This document shows, one piece after another, positions 58,901-64,000 of a stretch of 64,000 nucleotides of DNA; the first letter of the stretch is position 1; each line of letters opens with the position of its first letter. Made by a program: the position numbers and the translations under genes. A model generated the notes under the pieces. The model saw nothing but the letters and a program-made list of their open reading frames with translations. It searched no databases and was not told the DNA's origin. Source of the DNA: Xenopus tropicalis (taxonomy: Eukaryota; Chordata; Amphibia; Anura; Pipidae); contig NC_030683.2 of the NCBI RefSeq assembly GCF_000004195.4, positions 73,379,764-73,443,763 of the forward strand. The letters are read 5' to 3'.

Positions 58901-61900
58901 TATTCCTGTATAGATTGAACCCTTTTAGTCATTCTTCACTTCTGGAGGCAGGACAGAAGAATAAGCTCTTAACTCCTCCTTCCCCGGTATATGGGCTGGC
59001 TCCTCCTCAACTGCCCAGTTCCTTTTGTCCTACCGGAGGTGAAGGACAGTTCCTTTCATTGCATCTTTATTTTTTTATTTTATTAACTTTGGAAGTATGT
59101 TGTCTGCTTCCTAGGTCTGGGCTCACTCTCCCTCCTTGCTTGCTTGGATCGCCGCAAGTGGAGAAGTGCAATTACCTACACTGTAGGCTCTAGCCCAGTG
59201 CAGCTAACCAGCTAACACAGTTACCAGCAATCAGCCAGCCTCTACCTCCCCTTTCTAGCAGGAGATGAGGCCCCTGTCTGTGTGCCACCCTTGAGGATTG
59301 CTACCAGATATCTTGCAGCAGAAGTGTGCCCATGCCATACAGGCATCTGGCTGCTCCTCAGACCCCCCCCTCTACAGGGGGAGCGAGTAGCCGGTACGGG
59401 GCGCAATAGGCCTCTTACTGTGAACTCCTAGTTCTATCTGCGCACCTTTTGGGAGCATTATTCTCTACCCTTGCACTCACCCACTGCTCTCTAAGGGGGA
59501 GCGCTGTCCTCCACCCGCTGCTACGAGCGCATCGCTCACTTCCGCACTCGCGCCTTCAGTCGCGTCCCGCATGATGTCATCGGCAGCGCTCGGTCCCATC
59601 AGCCATCTTGTGCTCCACAACAGCGCCACGAGGAGGAAGAGCACGCCTATTTATACTGTAGCACCTCTGCCTGCCTAACAGTAATCGCTTCCCATATCTT
59701 ACTCTGCTTGTCTGCCCACTGAGACCTGCACAGCTGAGCGCCATATTCTCACCCTGGCATAGAGAAACAATACTCTGCAGGGGATATTCAGCACAAGGTA
59801 TGGGCCATTCTACTGCCCCATCTACTAGAACTACAGTGCCATCTACTAAAGAACTTGTGTAGTGCCATCTCAATGCCATCTACTATAGGACTACAGTGCC
59901 ATCTACTTTAGAACATCTGTATAGTGCCATCCACTATAGAACTACAGTGCCAGCTACTATACATTGCAATCTACTATACAGTGACATCTGTTATAAACTA
60001 CTGTGCATTACACTGCTCAGACATGTCGGACTCCCAGCCCCTACAGCAGTTAGTGGAGGATCTGCAGTCCACCGTGCCAGCCAGTGCTAGAAGGCCCAGA
60101 AAGGCTGACAAGCAGCCCAAGTGCAAAAAATGCAAGCACAGCCTCAGAAAGCTGGAAGTAGATATTTGTTTGGATTGCAGACCAAATTCACAGGCGAATC
60201 GCTCTTCGGCCCGGACCTCAAGCAGATAATCGCGGTTGTCATGGGCGGCAAGAGTACCTTCCTGCCACAGGGGAAGAAGCCAAGATTAGACCAGACAGGG
60301 AGACAGTTCTCCAGACGACCATGGTCTTCCCAGAACAGGCCCTTTCGTTCTCGCCAGTTCTCCTTTCACACCAGTGCCCCTGATTCGGGCCAGAAGTCCA
60401 GCAGACCACCATGGCGACAACAGGCCAGAGGTGCCAAGAAATCAACTGGCGCCAAACAGAACTCTGCATGACCAGCCAGCGGTTGGAGGAAGACTTCTGC
60501 AATTTTGCCATGTCTGGGGCACCCACATCTCAGACCCCTGGGTACTCAATATCGTTCAACGTGGCTACAGAATTCCATTCTCCACTCACTCCCAGGACAA
60601 GATTTGTGCCCTCCCCCGTACCTCGGGACCCCCGCAGAGCCCAGTCTCTCAAGCTTGCGGGCAAAGGTCATTTCACCAGTACCCACCTCGCAGAGATTCA
60701 GAGGGTACTACTCCAAGCTCTTCTTAGTCAAAAAGAAGGATGGAACCTTATGACCCATTCTGAACCTAAAATCCCTGGACCCACTGGTTCACAAGCAGAA
60801 ATTCAGAATTGAATCTCTGAGGACGGTGATCGCGGCCATGAAACCAGAGATCTTCCTAACATCTGTGGACATCCAGGACGCATATCTCCACATCCCTATC
60901 CACTCTGCCTCCCAAACGTTCCTTAGATTCGCCACAGGGCAACAGCATTATCAATTCACAGCCCTCCCCTTTGGCCTATGTCCCCGAGAGTATTCACCAA
61001 AATCCTTGCCCCGGTCGTGGCCTACCTCAGGACTCTGCAAGTCCGGATAATCCCTTACCTCGATGACCTCCTCATATTGGCACCCTCCGCCAGACAGGCC
61101 ATCCGAGACAGACACCTGCTTGAGAGTCCTTGCCCAACACTGCTGGCTTAAGAGCAGCCCCACCCCCTCCCAGGTTATACAATTCCTGGGCCTGACCTTC
61201 GACTCACAAACCCAAATGGTCTTCCTTCCAGAAAAGAAGGTGCGAAGACTGATCAACACCCACCACTTCTTACAACTGAGATCCACCTCAGCCGAGGACT
61301 GCCTCAGGCTTCTGGGTCTCATGGTAGCCGCTCTGGAAGCGGTACCCTACGCAAGGTTCCACTTGCGACCGCTTCAGAACAACTTCCTCTGACTTTGGAA
61401 CGGGGATCATCAGCTACTATCCAAGCCCATCTCGATATCACAAGGGACAAAAGAGGGCTGCAGTTGGTCCTACCCCAGCTGGCAGGTAGTAACCACAGAC
61501 GCCAGCCTGTATGGCTGGGGAGCGACCCTCAGAGAACACACAGTACAGGGCCGTTGGTCTCCGGAGGAGTTGAGATTACCAATAAACATTCTCGAAATCC
61601 GAGCCATCACTCTAGCCCTCCAGCCTTGGACCCAACTCCTCCAATCCCAACCGGTACGGATCCAATCCGACAATGCGACGGCGGTCGCATACGTAAAACA
61701 ATCAAGGGGGAACCAGAAGCAGCAGAGTGATGGCAGAGGTGTCGCGGATAATTGCTTTGGCGGAACAGCATGTACCTGCAATCTCGGCAGTATATATCCC
61801 GGGCGTGCAGAACTGGGAGGCCGACTACCTCAGCCGCCAGTCCATCGACCCACCCGAATGGTCCCTCCACCCGACCATATTCGATCAGCTCGTAACGAGG

Positions 61901-63907
61901 TGGGGCACCCCAGACATCGACATGCTGGCATCCAGACACAATTACAAGGTGCCAGTCTACTGTGCCAGGTCCAGGGATCCTGGAGCCGCCTTCACAGATG
62001 CCCTGGTAATTCCTTGAAATTTTCACAAAGTTTACGCCTTTCCATCATAGTCAATCCTTCCACGGGTGATCCGGAAGATCAAGTACGAAGGGACGACCAC
62101 TATCCTCATTGCTCCGGATTGGCCAAACAGTGTCTGGTACACGGACCTCCTAGATATGTCAATCGCCAGACCATGGCGACTACCAGTACGACCAGACCTT
62201 CTCACCCAGGGTCCGGCCAGACACCCAAACTTAGAGATGCTCCATTTAATGGCCTGGGTCTTGAAACCAGGCTGTGGGAAGAGAGAGGATTCTCCCAGGA
62301 AGCTATAGGACTACGTGTAAAGGCCAGGAAACTCTCCACAGCAAGATCCTATTACAAAATTTGGAAGGTATTTATCGATTGGTGCAAATCTAGAGATTTC
62401 GATTGGACAAGGGTGGCGTTCCCAGATATAGTAGACTTCCTAGCTGCGGGATTTTCCCAAGGCCTCAGACTTAAAACACTGAAAAGTCACTCCTCTGTGC
62501 TTGCCACTCTTCACCAGGTGAAAAGGCCAGAGGACTCCGACAGTTCTTCCAGGGTGTTCTCAGAGTCAGGCCCCCTTATAGGAATCCCGCACCACCATGG
62601 GACCTCGCCTTGGTCCTCTCAGCTCTCCAGAATCCGCCTTTCGAGCCACTCCATACATGCACCCTCAAGTGGCTATCCCTCAAGGTGACGTTCCTCAGCC
62701 AAAAGAGTATCTGAAATTGCATCATTTTCCTCTAAGTGCCCATGGCTTACTATGCACCAGGATAAGGTGGTCCTACGAACCTCACCTGGATTTCTACCAA
62801 AGGTCGTTTCAGACTTCCACATTAACCAGGAGGTTACTCTCCCCTCCTTTTGCCCAAAGCCAGCAAATGATAAAGAAAAATCTCTTCACACCTTGAACAT
62901 TGTGCGAGCCATTAGAATCTATCTCAAAAGGTCCGCCAGCTTCAGGCGTTCTGATTTTCTTCTGGTTTCCTTTTCCGCTGCTAGGAAGGGACTGCCTGTA
63001 TCCAAAAGGACTATAGCCAGATGGCTTGTCTCCACAATCAATGAAGCCTGTGACCAGAAGCACCAGCAGAGGCCCTTTTCCGTATGAGCACACTCCACAC
63101 GAGCCCAGAGCACTTCCTGGGCCCTCCATAACCTAGCCTTTCCTGAGCAAATTTGCAGAGCCGCTACCTGGTTTACAATTTACATGTTTTTGCTTCTGCA
63201 CCCGCAGTTTTTGGTCGGAAGGTTTTACAAGTAGCTGTCTCATAGTGCCAGACGGCCACTATGGGTGACTCCTGATCTCACCCTACAAAGGGACAGCTTT
63301 TGGACGTCCCCTAACATCTGCACTGACAGGAGGGCTGACTAGAGAAAAGGGGATTTTAGACTTACCGGAAAATCCCTTTCTAGTAGCCCCGAACTGTCAG
63401 TGCATTAAGTCCCACCCAGGCTGTTTTTAGTATCGGGTTGGGTTTCACTCTTTCTCGCTATCCTTTCCAACTTTGTCTCTTACTTCTCCTTCTATCCTGT
63501 CTCCACCTATCTGAGCTTTACAACAAACTGGGCAGTTGAGAAGGAGCCAGCCCATATACTGGGTAAGGAGGAGTTAAGAGCTTATTCTTCTGTCCTGCCT
63601 CCAGAGGTGAAGGATGACTAAAACTGTAACGTCTGCACTGACAGTTCGGGCCTACTAGAAAGGGATTTTCTGGTAAGTTTAAAATCCCCTTTTAGAGTAT
63701 CTTCATTCTTGTGAATTGTATTTTAATGACTAAATACTCTTATTTTTGTTGGTGTTACACCGGCAGGTATTGGCATCGTAATAAATCAACTGGAAATGCT
63801 ATTGAAATAGTTTTTAGCATTCTTGATGAGGTGTTACACTGGTAACTTTTAGGTAATTTTTTTTTTCTTTCAGGTTTTTGGAAATGGCATCCTTAATGGA
63901 AAAACTA
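49906..63907 (+). CDS. 5' part of an unrecognised gene (two coding exons, runs off right edge)
   Basis: Exon 1, 49906-50001, encodes 32 residues (MASTNLPRFWRNASQAELLD...VVPEKMR) with a G at +4. It ends at a plausible donor, cgg/gtaggc. Exon 2, 63874-63907, follows a pyrimidine-rich tttctttcag acceptor, encodes VFGNGILNGKT and ends at a strong donor, cta/gtaagt. The junction is in phase 0 and the second donor leaves one base over. The promoter-like CpG-rich sequence upstream of exon 1 supports a real gene. The 13.9-kb intron is almost wholly transposons. I do not recognise the protein from 43 residues. The exon pairing is an inference: an intermediate exon could have been missed. Confidence 0.6.
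50953..51787. mobile_element. TTAA MITE (AGGAACAGTAACACC ends), outer copy
   Basis: The left end follows TTAA at 50949-50952. It is interrupted by another member of its own family at 51084-51508 and resumes as cacgggggcagccattgaag. The right end reaches ttttttggtgttac, then is replaced by a hairpin instead of the expected tgttcctttaa. Confidence 0.75.
51088..51504. mobile_element. TTAA MITE (AGGAACAGTAACACC ends), inner complete copy
   Basis: Flanked by TTAA at 51084-51087 and 51505-51508. The 417-bp body is nearly a full palindrome: aggaacagtaacaccaaaaa pairs with its complement at the right, and aggagaaaaggcacagg pairs with cctgtgccttttctcct in the middle. Confidence 0.9.
51789..51828. repeat. 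40-bp hairpin
   Basis: agatatgtggac pairs with gtccacatatct around a loop of about 16 bp; it lies where the end of the outer MITE should be. Confidence 0.7.
51835..52220. mobile_element. TTAA MITE (AGGAGAAGGAAAG ends)
   Basis: TTAA at 51831-51834 and 52221-52224. The ends AGGAGAAGGAAAG and CTTTCCTTCTCCT are perfectly inverted. Uninterrupted relative of 26199-27296. Confidence 0.85.
52221..52654 (+). repeat. Interspersed repeat family A, copy 3
   Basis: Begins at the TTAA that closes the preceding MITE (ttaaaggggtgttcacc) and ends at the TTAA that opens the next element. Same family as 13092-13490 and 27565-28032. Confidence 0.75.
52655..55630. mobile_element. TTAA element with a large internal minisatellite
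   Basis: TTAA at 52651-52654 and 55631-55634. The ends AGGAGACATATAC and, reverse-complemented, AGGAGACATTTCATA. The left interior has a GC-rich block with inverted CCAAT and GC boxes (52830-52960). The body is the array at 53160-55310. Confidence 0.75.
53160..55310. repeat. 62-63-bp minisatellite, about 35 units
   Basis: The unit is ctccctgcaacttgtacttt, ga(t/c)acctaaactgg, then a variable g(g/c)(g/c/t)-T6-10 tract, then tattttc(t/c)cctgcaacaa. Units to the left carry a pure T run; to the right ggccgttttttgg and ggctgttttttgg types alternate in blocks. Because most units are 63 bp, both strands show frames of up to 396 codons; these are not genes. Confidence 0.95.
55640..56040. other. Intronic DNA, nothing recognised
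   Basis: AT-rich, no exon or transposon end identified. Confidence 0.4.
56041..57600. mobile_element. Degenerate relative of the 22.3-26.2 kb piggyBac-like element
   Basis: tttaactgccagatgattagg and cattttgcactctttcacttta (about 56128-56208) parallel the left end at 22321-22400. Three internal units recur at about 56700, 57070 and 57450 (cctaaatatgaatg, cagtttgatgcc, tgcatag). The poly-T run at 56254-56278 lies inside. The right end was not found. Confidence 0.6.
57647..57850 (+). mobile_element. hAT-derived fragment (gaggtccccaacc) with G20 tract
   Basis: The start cagaggtccccaacctttttt and the following atggaccgg repeats are typical of a vertebrate hAT family. A run of about 20 G lies at 57726-57745. 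Confidence 0.6.
57850..58135 (+). mobile_element. TTAA MITE fragment (aggggaactatcatg)
   Basis: Left end ttaaaggggaactatcatgaaa, a common frog MITE start; its right end is lost at the next repeat. Confidence 0.5.
58136..58450. mobile_element. Diverged copy of the ggtggccatacac MITE
   Basis: It begins aaaggtggccatacacagcag, like 21976-21996; the right end is degenerate (ccttaggtgggcatattgg). Confidence 0.5.
58661..58913 (+). mobile_element. acaggtatgggatc MITE, uninterrupted copy
   Basis: Same family as 39018-39755 but with a single TTAA (58812-58815) where that copy holds the 414-bp insert, so it acts as an empty-site reference. Confidence 0.8.
60024..60229 (+). pseudogene. DIRS gag-like N-terminal frame
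   Basis: Starts MSDSQPLQQLVEDLQS and contains a double CxxC cluster (CKKCKHSLRKLEVDICLDC) that could bind zinc. It ends after 68 residues, and similar Ser/Arg-rich coding texture continues in another frame to about 60471. Confidence 0.55.
60750..61720 (+). pseudogene. DIRS reverse transcriptase and RNase H, frame-disrupted
   Basis: RT motifs TSVDIQDAYLHIPI (about 60860-60900) and QFTALPFGLC (60951-60980) are followed by a frameshift. The catalytic YLDDLL (about 61056-61073) is in the next frame. IQFLGLTFDSQ follows, then a stop near 61392. RNase H pieces (TDASLYGWGA, then after another shift INILEIRAITLAL and IQSDNATAVAYV) run to about 61700. Confidence 0.8.
61725..63230 (+). pseudogene. DIRS RNase H end and tyrosine recombinase, frame-disrupted
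   Basis: The RNase H/connection end reads VQNWEADYLSR and RWGTPDIDMLASR (61727-62017). The recombinase core-binding domain has ARKLSTARSYYKIWKVFIDW (about 62323-62382). The catalytic part comes after two shifts; a stop at 63085 directly precedes the HSTRAQS segment expected to hold the catalytic His and Arg. Not functional as read. Confidence 0.75.
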
Positions 63908-64000
63908 GTAAGTGTTTCTTTTGATATACATTCTTCAAAATTCTCCTGATTAAAAATAGGATAGGACACGGTCTAATTTATTCACTGGGCAAATTTGCAC

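Larger units (their letters stand above)
58923..63697 (+). mobile_element. DIRS-type tyrosine-recombinase retrotransposon, degenerate
   Basis: Inverted terminal repeats: 58923-59020 matches the reverse complement of 63526-63623 (ttttagtcattcttcac..., ctcaactgcccagtt). An internal complementary region at 63341-63404 pairs with the right terminus 63634-63697 (aaggggattttagacttacc against its inverse), as DIRS elements have. Order inside: a gag-like frame, reverse transcriptase, RNase H, tyrosine recombinase. The outermost 75 bp of the left repeat are missing, next to the 58661-58913 MITE. Multiple frameshifts and stops make it inactive. Confidence 0.88.

Noticed and set aside
1..64000. Bacterial-type features such as CRISPR arrays, operons or Shine-Dalgarno sites
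   Set aside because: Spliced exons, RFX sites and vertebrate transposon families show vertebrate nuclear DNA; the direct repeats are minisatellites with no spacers.

Overview
The window looks like vertebrate, very probably frog (Xenopus) DNA. It is AT-rich, its genes have introns, and it is packed with repeat families I recognise as typical of Xenopus: TTAA-flanked palindromic MITEs, Harbinger elements with GATTCACTAAAG ends, hAT MITEs with CAGGG ends, a CR1-type LINE, an L1-type LINE and a DIRS-type retrotransposon. Most of the longer open frames are shadows of minisatellites or transposons.

Host genes I can support: (1) a six-exon gene at 33636-40562 (+), 239 codons, all splice junctions in phase. 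It encodes a type II membrane protein with a BRICHOS domain, closest in layout to pulmonary surfactant protein C. (2) The first two coding exons (49906-50001 and 63874-63907, +) of an unrecognised gene whose 13.9-kb intron holds a 63-bp minisatellite, a DIRS element and many MITEs; it runs off the right edge. (3) An intronless gene at 13878-15635 (+) for a 585-residue, low-complexity, lysine/arginine-rich and probably nuclear protein built from repeated modules. Three 14-bp RFX X-box motifs lie just upstream at an exact 21-bp spacing.

Layout: 1-1.6 kb, CR1 LINE (-) with an unbroken frame. 2.1-3.6 kb, long inverted repeat. 6.1-9.6 kb, nested Harbinger elements, the inner one with a two-exon Myb-like gene. 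10.0-20.0 kb, an L1 LINE split by a 7.6-kb segment lying between two hAT MITE copies, and by a second MITE. 22.0-27.3 kb, three TTAA elements that abut, the central one piggyBac-like with a 383-bp tandem array. 28.4-30.3 kb, a Harbinger deletion derivative. 30.3-31.1 kb, LINE endonuclease remnant. 32.0-33.1 and 45.6-46.9 kb, hAT elements with a 34-bp minisatellite. 33.6-40.6 kb, BRICHOS gene. 49.9 kb to the end, gene with the giant intron.

The most unusual signal is the pair of hAT MITE copies at 10294-10570 and 18181-18456. Their 8-bp flanks are swapped: aagagggg lies outside the pair and gtggcaag lies inside it. The L1 ORF1 reading frame continues across the outer flanks. The simplest reading is that a circular DNA carrying one MITE copy, and the X-box gene, entered the locus by homologous recombination with a MITE already sitting in the L1.
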